A stretch of 64,000 nt of DNA from KACC-23026 sp963829575 (GTDB lineage: Bacteria; Bacillota; Bacilli; Bacillales; Sporolactobacillaceae). Made by a program: the position numbers and the translations under genes. The notes under the pieces were generated by a model. The model ran no database searches, was not told the origin of the DNA, and was given only the letters and a program-made list of their open reading frames with translations. The stretch lies in NCBI GenBank assembly GCA_963829575.1, contig CAWHJF010000019.1:1-64000 (forward strand), written 5' to 3'. Shown here one piece after another: positions 9,966-19,753 of the stretch. Numbering within the stretch: the first letter of the stretch is position 1; the number at the start of each line of letters is the position of its first letter.

Positions 9966-11252
9966 TTACGCCTCAAAGGCAAAGGCTTGCTCCAAATCAC
10001 GGATGAGATCTTCGACGTTTTCAATCCCAACCGATAGTCGAATCAGATCATCGGTTACACCGGTTTTCTTTAAATCCTCATCGTTTAGTTGTTGATGAGT
10101 CGTCGACGCTGGGTGAATAATTAAAGACTTAGCATCCCCCACATTGGCAAGATGAGACCATAATTGCACCGAATCAATCACCTTTCGACCAGCCGCTCTT
10201 CCACCCTTAATTCCAAAGACAACAACCGAACCGTAGGCATTGTCAAAATAGTTGTCAGCTAATGCATGTGATGGGTGGTTTTCTAGACTCGGATGAGAAA
10301 CCCATTCCACTTGTGGATGTTTACTGAGAAATTCAACAATCTTTTGGGCATTTTGGTTATGGGCTGGCATTCTGAGATGGAGTGTCTCTAATCCTTGTAA
10401 GATCATAAACGCATTAAACGGGCTTAAGCTCGGCCCCATATCTCGCAGAAGTTGCACTCTTAATTTTGTTATGAAAGCCGCTGATCCGATGTCCTTTGCA
10501 TATCGAATCCCATGATAACTTTCATCTGGTTCAGTAAACTTTGGAAACTTACTACTGTTCCAATCAAAATTGCCTCCGTCTACCACAATTCCACCGATTG
10601 AACTGCCGTGACCACCAATCCACTTTGTAGCAGAATGGATGACAATGTCAGCGCCCCATTCAATAGGCCGGCAGACATAAGGGGTTGCGAAGGTGCTATC
10701 CACCATTAGTGGGATTCCCGCTTCATGAGCAATAGTCGCAACAGCCTCGATGTCCAATACATTCAAACTTGGATTACCAATGATTTCACCATACAGGGCT
10801 TTCGTATTATCCTTAATTGCCTTTTTAAAATTCTCAGGTTTCGTTGAATCAACAAACGAGACCTCAATCCCATAATTAGGTAACGTTGTTGCAAATAAAT
10901 TATAAGTCCCGCCGTATAAATTCGTTGCGGCCACGATATGGTCACCGGCACTTGCAATATTCAAAATGGATAGCGTAATCGCGGCCATCCCTGAAGATAG
11001 TGCAAGTGCTCCCACGCCTTTTTCCATTAAAGCAAGTCGTTTTTCCAAGACATCTGTCGTGGGATTCATAATTCGTGTATAAATATTGCCCGGTTCCTCT
11101 AATGCAAACAAACGTTGGGCGTGGTCGGTATCCTGGAAATTATAAGAGGTCGTTTGATAGATCGGTACCGCGCGTGAACCTGTTGTTGGATCCGGCTCCT
11201 GCCCACCATGTACGGCCAAAGATTCTAACTTCAAATTGTCTAATTTCCCCAT
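9966..11252 (-). CDS. metY: O-acetylhomoserine sulfhydrylase (aminocarboxypropyltransferase)
   Basis: A 428-aa Cys/Met-metabolism PLP enzyme. It makes homocysteine from O-acetyl-L-homoserine and sulfide in methionine synthesis. It starts with LAVHGGQEPDPTTGSRAVPIYQTTSY, the typical MetY N-terminus (first 20 residues: LAVHGGQEPDPTTGSRAVPI). The Schiff-base lysine is in HSATKWIGGHG. The length (about 425-430) separates it from the shorter MetB/MetC/MetI (about 380). The ATG follows AGGAGAG with good spacing. A sigma-A-like promoter lies about 110 bp upstream, and a strong terminator follows. I found no S-box or T-box leader, unusual for a Bacillales methionine gene, so its regulation is not visible. 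Confidence 0.92.
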   Translation of the reverse strand: MGKLDNLKLESLAVHGGQEPDPTTGSRAVPIYQTTSYNFQDTDHAQRLFALEEPGNIYTRIMNPTTDVLEKRLALMEKGVGALALSSGMAAITLSILNIASAGDHIVAATNLYGGTYNLFATTLPNYGIEVSFVDSTKPENFKKAIKDNTKALYGEIIGNPSLNVLDIEAVATIAHEAGIPLMVDSTFATPYVCRPIEWGADIVIHSATKWIGGHGSSIGGIVVDGGNFDWNSSKFPKFTEPDESYHGIRYAKDIGSAAFITKLRVQLLRDMGPSLSPFNAFMILQGLETLHLRMPAHNQNAQKIVEFLSKHPQVEWVSHPSLENHPSHALADNYFDNAYGSVVVFGIKGGRAAGRKVIDSVQLWSHLANVGDAKSLIIHPASTTHQQLNDEDLKKTGVTDDLIRLSVGIENVEDLIRDLEQAFAFEA

Positions 11253-11360
11253 TGCACACTCTCCTATCCTTTTTTAAAACGTTCTCAAAACAGTTTTCTA
11301 ATAGAAAAGATTCAACCGGACTTTCTGATCAATCCATTCTATATCACCCTATCACTTAAT

Positions 11361-11389
11361 AGTTTACTAAAATTTAAGATTAATCACAA
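11361..11389 (-). promoter_or_regulatory. Candidate sigma-A promoter of metY
   Basis: On the minus strand TTGTGA and TAAACT are separated by 17 bp within an A+T-rich stretch. The leader to metY would be roughly 100 nt. Confidence 0.5.
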
Positions 11390-11548
11390 ACTTCTTATTA
11401 AATTTAATTTTATCTAAACATTAATAGAATAAAAAAAAACGAATCTTCAATGATGCTGGTAGAGCCCCCTTATAATTTAGTTGGCTTCATTTTGCCCAAT
11501 TGGTTATCCGTAGTGTGTTTTAAAAAGATTGAAACGAAGCACGGTTTG

Positions 11549-12092
11549 AAGACAGCAATTGTGATAGTCAGCGGCATGGCAGGAAATCTTGTTGTCAAAG
11601 CCTTATCCCATACCTTTGAAAAGGTGGACATCCTAGAAATTGACAAAGTGTATAATGAAAATACCCCAAAGAACAAAGTGCCACAGACCTTCCAACCCCA
11701 TGTTTTACTAAAAAGCAGCGAAACGGCTATTGACTGTTTATTCCCTGGAATCGTTGATCAATTAAATGAGATGGGTCGCATTCAAACTAATTTTACCGGA
11801 AAACTCAAATGGTATTAGTTTGGCTATTGGAAAAAGCCTTTTTCAGGCGATTTGCCCTTAATTCAACAAAGCCGTCCGATGCTTGAATGGACGATACATA
11901 CACAACTTCAAATGGTCTCTAATATAACGACCCATTATTTGACTAAACTCGAAGGTTTGTTAATGGCCCCTGATTCAAACCAGATCTACCCACGCTTGGC
12001 CCCTGTGATGAACCTCGTTCAACCGACAACTCATCTTTTTCACCCGAGTGTTATAAGAGCCGTTCTTACTCCGACAAAAAAAAGAAAAGACA
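11549..12092 (+). pseudogene. FAD-dependent monooxygenase, heavily deleted remnant
   Basis: The first frame (to 11818) reads TAIVIVSGMAGNLVVKALS then EKVDILEID, and further on VPQTFQPHVLL and CLFPGIVDQLNEMG. This is the N-terminal Rossmann fold and RKGVPQxxHxHxLL-like signature of a bacterial FAD-binding oxidoreductase family (PHBH-like), with GxGxxG decayed to VSGMAG. After a stop, a second frame (from 11852) has SRPMLEWTIHTQLQ and, near its end, VMNLVQPTTHLFHP, matching the distal part of the same family. A functional member would be about 450 aa; most of the middle is missing. The pieces sit in order on the same strand and end in a good terminator. Confidence 0.7.
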
Positions 12093-12124
12093 TCAACAAT
12101 CGAACACATAAACAATCAAAAAAT

Positions 12125-12151
12125 AAGGTGAGGCGCTAGGCCTCACCTTTT
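12125..12151 (+). terminator. Terminator after the monooxygenase remnant
   Basis: AAGGTGAGGC pairs perfectly with GCCTCACCTT around the loop GCTAG and is followed by TTTTG. Confidence 0.8.
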
Positions 12152-12365
12152 GTGACCATAGGGAGTGGTTTTACTCTCGTCAGTTCCCGTAGTGCGGGCT
12201 CCCATTGTTTTTGGGAACTAAGACTCTGGTTCAGTTCCCGAAACACATTTCATTTTTCATTTCGGAAACAATCTGGTTGGTCTCTTCAAGTCCTGTACGT
12301 TTTCGACCACCCTGTATAGGTACAATACGCGCTACTGGTCACATCCTACAACTCTCTAAAACCCA

Positions 12366-12395
12366 AAAAGGGCACCATCCAAAAGGATCGGTGCC
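12366..12395 (-). terminator. Terminator of mqo
   Basis: On the minus strand GGCACC...GGTGCC with inner ATCC/GGAT pairs (one bulged base) is followed by CTTTTTGGG, about 20 bp after the mqo stop. Confidence 0.75.
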
Positions 12396-12415
12396 ACATT
12401 GTTTCTCTAATGTTC

Positions 12416-13924
12416 TTAACCTTCTACCTGACCTTGCTCATTTCCAGTTAAACCCAACGCTTGTGAGGTTGTGGTCTGAACTTCTTTAAGAAGCTCTGGA
12501 TTTTTTAAAAGAGATTGACCATATGAAGGGATCATCTCTTTAATTTTGGGTTCCCACTCTTTCATTTGCTCAGGGAAACATTTGTTCATCACTTGTAGCA
12601 TTACATGAACAGCTGTTGAAGCGCCTGGAGAAGCTCCGAGTAGAGCAGCAATTGAACCGTCCGCCGCACTTACGACCTCGGTACCAAATTGAAGCGTCCC
12701 TTTTCCGCCCGCTTCGGTATCTTTAATAACTTGAACACGTTGGCCCGCCACTACGATATCCCAATCTTTGCTTTTCGCATTTGGGATAAACTCGCGCAAT
12801 TCTTCCATACGTTTCTCTTTAGACAATAACACTTGTTGAATCAAATATTTAGTCAACGCCATCTCTTTTACACCAGCTGCAAGCAAGGTAAAGAGGTTAT
12901 GCGGTTTGATCGATGTAAATAAGTCAAACAGCGAACCCGTTTTTAAGAATTTTGGTGTAAAGCCAGCAAACGGTCCAAATAGTAATGATCGCTTATTATC
13001 AATGAAGCGGGTGTCAAGATGCGGAACCGACATTGGCGGTGCTCCAACCTTGGCTTTACCGTATACTTTGGCATAATGTTCAGCAATCACATCTGGATTA
13101 TTACAGACCATAAAGAGCCCGCTAACCGGGAATCCACCGATATGTTTGCCTTCCGGAATACCAGACTTTTGAAGCAAGTGGATACTTCCCCCACCGCCAC
13201 CTATAAAGATAAATTTGGCTTTATGATGTTCAAGCGTACCACGTTCAAGATCTTGTACTTTGACTTCCCATAACCCATCATTTGTACGCTTAAGATCTTT
13301 TACACTATGCTGATAATTGATTTCGACATTTTGTTCGACGAGATGGTCAAAGAGCATCCGGGTCAAGGCACCAAAGTTTACGTCAGTACCCGAATCAATT
13401 TTGGTAGCCGCAATAGAGTCGTTGGAGGCACGACCATCCATTATAAGCGGAATCCATTCCTCTAATGTCTTAGGATCATCGGAGTATTCCATGCCTTTGA
13501 AAAGAGGATTTGTCGACAACGCTTCAAAACGTTTCTTGAGAAACCTTACATTGTCCTCCCCTTGTACTAAACTCATATGTGGTAAAGATTGAATGAAATC
13601 TTCCGGTTTTTCAATTAAGTTGCTATTTACAAGATACGACCAAAATTGTTTCGAAACTTGAAATTGTTCATTAATGTTGATGGCTTTACTAATATCAATG
13701 GACCCATCCGGCTTTTCGCTTGTGTAGTTTAATTCACACAATGCCGAATGACCGGTACCTGCATTATTCCATTCGTTTGAGCTTTCTTCACCAGCTTTAG
13801 AAAGTTTCTCAAACACTCTAATATTCCAGTCTGGTGCTAACTGTTTTAAAAGTGTTCCCAAAGTCGCACTCATGATTCCAGCACCAATTAAGATCACATC
13901 TGTTCTTGATTGACTATTGCTCAC
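12416..13924 (-). CDS. mqo: Malate:quinone oxidoreductase
   Basis: A 502-aa FAD enzyme oxidising L-malate to oxaloacetate with electrons passed to the quinone pool, peripheral on the inner membrane face. The dinucleotide fold is DVILIGAGIMSATLGTLLK at the N-terminus. The family hallmarks NEWNNAGTGHSALCELNYT, FIFIGGGGGSIHLLQKSGIPE and GFPVSGLFMVC are present, and the C-terminus has DGSIAALLGASPGASTAVH. GTG at 13924 is preferred: AAGG abuts the upstream ATG (13933) too closely but lies 9 nt from the GTG. It is monocistronic with its own terminator. In Bacillales Mqo usually supplements NAD-dependent Mdh. Confidence 0.93.
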   Translation of the reverse strand: MSNSQSRTDVILIGAGIMSATLGTLLKQLAPDWNIRVFEKLSKAGEESSNEWNNAGTGHSALCELNYTSEKPDGSIDISKAININEQFQVSKQFWSYLVNSNLIEKPEDFIQSLPHMSLVQGEDNVRFLKKRFEALSTNPLFKGMEYSDDPKTLEEWIPLIMDGRASNDSIAATKIDSGTDVNFGALTRMLFDHLVEQNVEINYQHSVKDLKRTNDGLWEVKVQDLERGTLEHHKAKFIFIGGGGGSIHLLQKSGIPEGKHIGGFPVSGLFMVCNNPDVIAEHYAKVYGKAKVGAPPMSVPHLDTRFIDNKRSLLFGPFAGFTPKFLKTGSLFDLFTSIKPHNLFTLLAAGVKEMALTKYLIQQVLLSKEKRMEELREFIPNAKSKDWDIVVAGQRVQVIKDTEAGGKGTLQFGTEVVSAADGSIAALLGASPGASTAVHVMLQVMNKCFPEQMKEWEPKIKEMIPSYGQSLLKNPELLKEVQTTTSQALGLTGNEQGQVEG

Positions 13925-14442
13925 TTTTCTCATCCTTATATTCTATGTTTAGCAGCAACTGCGAAACCGCCTGACCCCTATAAAAACGCGCAAAAAGGCA
14001 GGGCGTGACACGCTTTCACACCTGACTGCTTGAATTAAAACCTAAATACAGTATATCACTATGAATTATAGATTTATAGTTTAAAATTTATTTTAAGTAA
14101 ATAAAATGCGATCTAAACTTCTTTGGGTAAATATCCAGAGCACATCGCAAACCCAAAAACAAAATGGTGCCTAAACCGATTAAGTCAATCTGCACTTTTC
14201 ATTATAGATGTCCTGTCCGTCATACAACCCAATAATGTAGAGCAGTGGATATGGGGATAGAAACCACCGCCTACTAAAACCAGCTCCACTTACCGCAAAT
14301 TAATGATGAAGCGGCGCGAAAATGGATAAAAGCTTGCGAACCAAAGTAAGCGGCCGAACACTTTTCTACAAAGCCTGAAGAGAAGACGCAACAAATGCGC
14401 TTTCTCTTCTTTAAAAGCCTGGATTGCTTAGGTTGCGTCAGG
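13925..14442. other. Intergenic stretch, possible decayed sequence
   Basis: This stretch lies upstream of mqo. No frame longer than about 60 codons has a ribosome binding site. The minus-strand reading 14274-14456 has compositional bias (FRLCRKVFGRLLWFASFYPF in one frame) and may be a decayed extension of the small frame at 14443-14580, but I cannot name it. Confidence 0.3.
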
Positions 14443-14580
14443 TCATAAACCGTCACTCCATCTAAAGGTTATAAAATTGGATGCGTCAATAGAGCCAAAG
14501 AAGAACGCTCTCAAATTTTTGGTCGCCGCTTGTACAGCGGCGCTATAGAACGCGTTAGACCACCCGGATGTTCCATCCAT
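14443..14580 (-). CDS. Small hypothetical protein (45 aa)
   Basis: The frame begins MDGTSGWSNAFYSAAVQAAT, with AAAGGA 8-9 nt before the ATG, and ends after FRWSDGL. The same frame stays open after the stop for another ~50 codons, which hints at a longer gene interrupted by the TGA. No family is recognised. It could be a gene remnant. Confidence 0.35.
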   Translation of the reverse strand: MDGTSGWSNAFYSAAVQAATKNLRAFFFGSIDASNFITFRWSDGL

Positions 14581-14701
14581 TCTTCACTTCCTTTCATTAA
14601 TTATAGGGGGTTTTGTTCATTTGTCTTTTCAATTGTAAATTTGTAATGTGAAACTTAGTTTAATGGTGTTCGATTAAAATATGATTAAATTAAATACCTT
14701 T

Positions 14702-14727
14702 TAAAAAAACACCTTGCCACAGGTGTT
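14702..14727 (-). terminator. Terminator of the P450 gene
   Basis: On the minus strand AACACCT/AGGTGTT with a 6-nt loop is followed by a run of seven T, about 25 bp after the stop. Confidence 0.8.
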
Positions 14728-14750
14728 GATAATTTTCACTAAATAAACCA

Positions 14751-17700
14751 TTAGGATCCCGACCAGACATCTTTTACATATTGACCTTTTTGTTTTAGGG
14801 CTTCAAACCATTCTTGTGCGACCCTTTCATTGGTTCCAAAGACTTTTTGGTAAGATTTGATTAAATGGCGTTCCACATCAGGTGCCATTTGGCTACCATC
14901 CCCACATAGATACAGCATGGCGCCTTGATCCAAAAGCGTCATCACTTCTTCTGCATTTTGTGCCATTAGATGTTGAACATACGTTTTCGGTGAATCCGAT
15001 TTCCGCGAAAAGGCTGTATGAAGCGAGACCACGCCTTCTTTATCATAGGCCTCCAGTTCATTACGATAAATATAATCATTTTCATTTCGGCAGCCAAAGT
15101 AAAGATGGGAAACACCAAGCGTTTGCCCCTCTTTCTTTAATTCCGATCGCGCTTGCAGAAACCCACGGAATGGGGCCAGACCCGTTCCTGGTCCCACCAT
15201 AACAATAGACGTTTCTGGGGATTCTGGTAATTTAAATCCGGATTCAGGTGTCCGTATAAATACATGGACCTCCTTATCTAAATCTAGTTGAGCTAAATAA
15301 TGAGACGCAACTCCAAAATAATCGCCATGGCCGCTCCAAGCGGGACTTTCTAAAACAGCCACCGTAACGCTGACTCGATTTTTTTGAAGACGTGGCGAGC
15401 TTGAGATTGAATAATATCTTGGTTTGAGTGGCCGTAGAAGTTCTAAAAATGTTTCAAATGGAAGCTCGCACGCCTCATACGTTTCGATTAAATCAAGCAG
15501 CGTGACCCGTTTTTTTAATACAAGCTTTTCATACATGCCTTCTTTTAAAAGATCTTCTAATTCACGTTTGTGCGGCGGACACTGGGTATGAACGGCTAAT
15601 TCTCTTATTTGAGCACGTGTGGCAGGTTCTTGAAGTTCAACTGAGTATCTTAAAAGGTCAGCCACAGAAACCGGCTGACCGAGCGGCAAGTGCGATACAC
15701 TTACACCATTTGCCCTGACGATTATCGGATCGGTTGCATTTAAATTAAAACGAATTAGAACTCTGTTCATCGTTCCTTCATAATTCTTCGGAAACACGCC
15801 CAGATGATCCCCTTCTTTGTAAGAGATACCCTCGGGTAACTCAATTTCCAAATGCCGTGTCCGTCGTCCACTTCCAGGTAACTGAAGTTCACGATTCTCT
15901 ACCACTTTACCGCGCACCGCATGATAGGACTCAACAAGTGGCGACACCTTTAGATCTGTTGCCCATTCAATGGACAGTTTGTTTGAAGTTTTGACGGCTG
16001 ATTCATCGAATTTTAAGTCAAAGGTCTCTTTCGCATCTTGCCACATTTGTTTTTTCCAATCATCGAATTGCTTCTCGAAGTCATCGCTCATGTTTCCTTC
16101 GCCACGAGTTGAAAATCGCGTCGCCCCTTTTTCAACAAGAAGAGTGTCAATCTTTCTCGGCACGTTTTGATAGGTGGATGCCCAGTTTTGATCACCACAA
16201 CCAAACACTGAAAACTGAACGCCCTCAAGCTCGCCGGCATTTAAACGTTCGAGCCATTCTACGAATTGACGCGCATTACTCGGTGGTTTTCCATTATAGG
16301 ACGAACTCGCGATTAGAACGGCGCCTTCCTTTGGCAAGTTCCCAACCCGATCATTAAGGGGTTCCACTTCTGTATGAACCCCATATAAACGTGCAGTATC
16401 AGCGAATGCTTGGACAAGATGTTCGGTTGTGCCCATATCCGACCCATATAGAATTAATAATGGTCGAGCGTTTAAACCAAGAATTGCACCTTTTTGTTGT
16501 TGGTCTTCGGGTGTTTGATGTTCTGTACGTTTTTCTGCCTTATTAGCGTTCATAACATCAGGCTTTTTCCCGTTCCGCATTTTAACACGGATTGAGAAAT
16601 TGTCTGGTTTTAGGGTCAAGGTTTGTTTGACTTTGAGTGTATAGTTGGTGTGATCAACCAATTGGAACCGTTGAAGAATCATCCCAAGAACAAGTGTCGC
16701 CTCATGCAAAGCGAATTGCATGCCAATACAGGCACGCATTCCGTTTCCGAATGGTTTGTAGGCGTTGGTCGGGACCTTGCTTGGGTCTTCAAAGCGTTCT
16801 GGTTTAAAGACTTCCGCATCTTCTCCCCAAGCTGTTTGATTGCGATGAAGCTTTGGAATATTAACTAAGACCATTTCACCTTTATTAACAGGGTAACGGT
16901 CGTTAAGCGTGGTATTTGTTTTCGCATAAAGGGCATAAGCTGGAGCGGTTGGCCACAGACGCAGAGATTCATTAAGAATCATTCGTATGTATTTAAGTTG
17001 CAACACATCCTGATACGTTGGAACAACTCCCTGTACTACTTCATCCAATTCGGCATTGGCTTTTTTTAAGACATCAGGATGTTTGAGCAGAAAATAGAGT
17101 GCAAAAGACAACAAACCACTTGTTGTTTCATGACCGGCGATCAAAAATGTAATGATCTGATATCGAATATTATCATCATCCAACTTTTCGCCTGTTTCTG
17201 GGTCTTCAACACTTAACATGCGAGCGAGTAAATCACGTTCACCTTGATCTCCTCTTGCCCTCCGTTCAGCGATCAACTTATCTACAGTGGAAAACATAGA
17301 TTCAATATCCCGATCAAATTGACGCTTCGTTCCGATCATTAATTTATCTTGAATTGGAATTCGATTTCCTTTGTGCATGGACTCATTAAGCGCACGGACC
17401 ATACTTTCAATAAAAGGGTTGGGCGTTTCTCTATAGTAACTGTTAAACCTGTAACTAAATCCACATAAACCAATGGTATCAAGGGTAAGCCTTGTCATAT
17501 CATCCGGCACTTGAATGCTGTCGTCCGGATTTAGTCGCTCCCATTTCTGAACCAATTGCATGGCAATGTCCACCATCATGTTATGGTATCCTTTCATAGC
17601 GGGTTGACTAAAAGCTGGGATCAAGATGTTATGGGCTTTCTGCCAATTGGCTTCATGGGTTAACGACGTAAATAACCCATCCCCTCCAAAAGTGCGAACA

Positions 17701-17933
17701 TGTTGCAAATGACCAATACTTTTGGCAAATCGTGTCTCATCATTGACCTCCTCAACTAAATCAGGACCTGAGATCATAATGGTGGATCGATTAAAAAAAC
17801 TAAATCGATAAATGGGACCGAACTCATCGAACATTTTAGCTAAAGATTCACTTGGTGCATTTCGATCTAAAAGTGGCAAATTACCAAGTGGACCATAAGT
17901 TTTGGGTTGCGGAATAGATGTCTCGTTTACCAA
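14751..17933 (-). CDS. Bifunctional cytochrome P450/NADPH-P450 reductase (CYP102, P450 BM3 type)
   Basis: A self-sufficient fatty acid hydroxylase, 1060 aa from the TTG at 17933, which lies 8 nt after GAGGAGG. Longer starts lack a binding site and do not match the family N-terminus (PQPKTYGPLGNLPLL). Domains in order: P450 heme domain (~1-455) with I-helix AGHETTSG, ExxR in NESLRLWPTAPA, and the heme-ligand Cys in FGNGMRACIG near residue 402; a linker; flavodoxin-like FMN domain (ILYGSDMGTTEHLVQ then SSYNGKPPSNA); FAD/NADPH reductase domain (RYYSISSSP, then GPGTGLAPFRGFLQ and LYFGCRN). It corresponds to CypD/CypB of Bacillus. The TetR-type repressor gene often next to CYP102 genes is absent. 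An IS4-family element sits 85 bp upstream, so its native control region may be lost. Confidence 0.95.
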   Translation of the reverse strand: MVNETSIPQPKTYGPLGNLPLLDRNAPSESLAKMFDEFGPIYRFSFFNRSTIMISGPDLVEEVNDETRFAKSIGHLQHVRTFGGDGLFTSLTHEANWQKAHNILIPAFSQPAMKGYHNMMVDIAMQLVQKWERLNPDDSIQVPDDMTRLTLDTIGLCGFSYRFNSYYRETPNPFIESMVRALNESMHKGNRIPIQDKLMIGTKRQFDRDIESMFSTVDKLIAERRARGDQGERDLLARMLSVEDPETGEKLDDDNIRYQIITFLIAGHETTSGLLSFALYFLLKHPDVLKKANAELDEVVQGVVPTYQDVLQLKYIRMILNESLRLWPTAPAYALYAKTNTTLNDRYPVNKGEMVLVNIPKLHRNQTAWGEDAEVFKPERFEDPSKVPTNAYKPFGNGMRACIGMQFALHEATLVLGMILQRFQLVDHTNYTLKVKQTLTLKPDNFSIRVKMRNGKKPDVMNANKAEKRTEHQTPEDQQQKGAILGLNARPLLILYGSDMGTTEHLVQAFADTARLYGVHTEVEPLNDRVGNLPKEGAVLIASSSYNGKPPSNARQFVEWLERLNAGELEGVQFSVFGCGDQNWASTYQNVPRKIDTLLVEKGATRFSTRGEGNMSDDFEKQFDDWKKQMWQDAKETFDLKFDESAVKTSNKLSIEWATDLKVSPLVESYHAVRGKVVENRELQLPGSGRRTRHLEIELPEGISYKEGDHLGVFPKNYEGTMNRVLIRFNLNATDPIIVRANGVSVSHLPLGQPVSVADLLRYSVELQEPATRAQIRELAVHTQCPPHKRELEDLLKEGMYEKLVLKKRVTLLDLIETYEACELPFETFLELLRPLKPRYYSISSSPRLQKNRVSVTVAVLESPAWSGHGDYFGVASHYLAQLDLDKEVHVFIRTPESGFKLPESPETSIVMVGPGTGLAPFRGFLQARSELKKEGQTLGVSHLYFGCRNENDYIYRNELEAYDKEGVVSLHTAFSRKSDSPKTYVQHLMAQNAEEVMTLLDQGAMLYLCGDGSQMAPDVERHLIKSYQKVFGTNERVAQEWFEALKQKGQYVKDVWSGS

Positions 17934-18017
17934 CGGTTTCTCCTCCTCACGCCATTTGGTGGAACGGGTAGTTCGATTTCTCTTTAAAGTTATCAATTAT
18001 TTTTACTATAATTCACC

Positions 18018-19420
18018 TCACTAGCGTTGCATAAATATTGACGTAATATTCTGTAAAACAATTTCTCCGAAATTGAGCCAAAAAGACAAAGCCTAAAGAG
18101 AAGGTGATTCAGTCCATTTGGTAAAATTATACATTTACTGCTTAAGGGACGGGTTAACGGCTAGATTATGGGACGGTTCTTCCTTCGACTTTTCGTAACC
18201 AAATATAAGATGGTTTCCAAATAGCTGCCTTTAACCATCTCGTGATTTGAAGTAACGATCTTTTGCTTTTACTTTCTAGTTGAGCGAGTACCATTAAACA
18301 GAACGCAATGAGTGCTAAGAAGACTTGATTGTGTAGAGCCGTCTCACTCATGCCGTAAAAATGTTTGATTTCAACGTGCTGTTTAATCCATTTAAAGAAA
18401 AGCTCAATAGCCCAACGTGACCGATAAATTTCACCGATTTCGTCAGCGGTTAAATCAAAACGGTTTGTAATGAGACGAAGGAGATTCCCTTTCGTATCTT
18501 CGACTTCCACTATTCGAAAAATATTTTCAGCCCGATTTTGCGGAGCACCAATATAAACCATTTTATCGGATAAAGCTTTGGATTCTTCTGGGAGCTTAAA
18601 GGTCTCCATCTCACGAAGGAATGCATTTTTCTTCAGTCTAGAAACAAAAAACTGGCCTATATCTGTCATCTGATCAAATCGCTCATAATCAATGTAACCA
18701 CGATCAAACACATACGTGACATCTTTCTCATCAACGAGCACTTCTAGTTGATTCCGATCGTGTTCTTTGGCAGTTGTAATGACAGCTTTTTCAGGATAAA
18801 TTGAATGGTCCTCCATAAAGACCAGTCTCAAATGAAGCTTCGCTCCTGCCTTAGTTTTACGGAATTTGGCCCAATTATAATTGGTCAAATTAAGTGGAAG
18901 TGTACTTGAATCAATTATCTTAAGGGCAACCCTGGTTTTATTTTGGTCATGAAAAAATCGAATTTTCCTCGTTAGATCTAGAAATATATTTGAAAGAATT
19001 AATGGATCCATTTCATTATTTTTTCTAGACAATTGGGAAGCACTGATTGATTCAAATCCTAGTTCACTCTGAAGGTCGTCATCAAGAAGCGCATCACTGA
19101 TTGCACGTAAACTTTCAGTTTCGTTTAATTGTGCAAAAAGTAAAAGCTTAATATAAGCCTCTGTTGAGAGTTTTTTTGTATAGCTATCCAGTTTCAATTC
19201 TTCAACTTGCTTAGTTAACTTTTGAAGATTAATTGGTGAAACCCATTTACCAAATGATGAAATTAGTGTATTCTTGTCCATGCGAATATCCTTTTCTTTG
19301 GATTTGGACAGGAATCACCTGTACTTCCATTGTAAAGGATTTTTTTATGCGTTAAACAGGTGAAAATCGAAGATTTTGGGAATTTTGAATCATATGATTA
19401 ATTTAATGCAACGCTAGTGA
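18018..19420 (-). mobile_element. IS4-family insertion sequence, copy 1
   Basis: Terminal inverted repeats (TCACTAGCGTTGCAT at the left, its complement at the right) bound a 1403-bp element with one transposase gene. There is no matching target duplication: the left flank is the P450 upstream region and the right flank is a broken hsdS. This is best explained by a deletion or recombination between element copies that removed the rest of hsdS. Copies 2 and 3 share the same ends. Confidence 0.85.
18166..19281 (-). CDS. IS4-family DDE transposase (copy 1)
   Basis: A 371-aa transposase, complete. It carries the DDE fold with first Asp in KIIDSSTLPL, second Asp in YVFDRGYIDYERF, and the IS4 YREK signature YRSRWAIELFFKWIK (Y-x2-R-x3-E-x6-K) holding the catalytic Glu. 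The N-terminal ~80 residues resemble the DUF4372 region common to such transposases. It differs at many positions from copy 2, so the two elements are relatives rather than recent duplicates, whereas the decayed copy 3 is much closer to this one. Confidence 0.93.
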   Translation of the reverse strand: MDKNTLISSFGKWVSPINLQKLTKQVEELKLDSYTKKLSTEAYIKLLLFAQLNETESLRAISDALLDDDLQSELGFESISASQLSRKNNEMDPLILSNIFLDLTRKIRFFHDQNKTRVALKIIDSSTLPLNLTNYNWAKFRKTKAGAKLHLRLVFMEDHSIYPEKAVITTAKEHDRNQLEVLVDEKDVTYVFDRGYIDYERFDQMTDIGQFFVSRLKKNAFLREMETFKLPEESKALSDKMVYIGAPQNRAENIFRIVEVEDTKGNLLRLITNRFDLTADEIGEIYRSRWAIELFFKWIKQHVEIKHFYGMSETALHNQVFLALIAFCLMVLAQLESKSKRSLLQITRWLKAAIWKPSYIWLRKVEGRTVP

Positions 19421-19753
19421 TCTGTTTAATACATTTGATTTATTAAATTTTATTAATGCTACATTTTTAATCGCAAAGTCTCTATTTTTTACAACAATAA
19501 TAGGTTTTCCGATTGTTCCGATCATAGGCATTAATATATCACCATCATCAACAAATGAACGCCTATTTATCTTTTCATAATCCTCTGATGATATATTATT
19601 AACATTATTAAAATCAATTGTTCCATTTGTAACATTCTTTGAGGTGATAAGTGGATAACCTTCATTAACATACTTTGGTGAATCGTGTGTTCCATCTCTT
19701 ACATCGCAAATATCCTCAAGTTTTTCCAGATTGGATAGGTTACACTTATTCAT
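19421..19753 (-). pseudogene. hsdS: Type I restriction-modification specificity subunit, truncated by IS
   Basis: Only about 110 N-terminal residues of HsdS remain: LEDICDVRDGTHDSP, GYPLITSKNV, and DGDILMPMIGTIGKP, typical of the first target-recognition domain. The frame runs into the inverted repeat of IS copy 1. ATG at 19753 (GAGAGGG ten nt before it) overlaps the hsdM stop by 8 nt, showing the original operon. Without the second recognition domain and the central conserved helices the subunit cannot form a normal MTase, unless a half-HsdS dimer forms. Confidence 0.85.

Noticed and set aside
11253..11449. Possible S-box or T-box leader upstream of metY
   Set aside because: No conserved core sequences of either riboswitch and no terminator/antiterminator pair were found on the minus strand.
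12205..12489. 94-codon frame between the monooxygenase remnant and mqo
   Set aside because: It runs through the mqo terminator and the 3' end of mqo on the opposite strand and has no binding site.
14882..16868. Plus-strand frames antisense to the P450 gene
   Set aside because: The minus-strand frame has all CYP102 motifs over 1060 residues; the antisense frames have no features.
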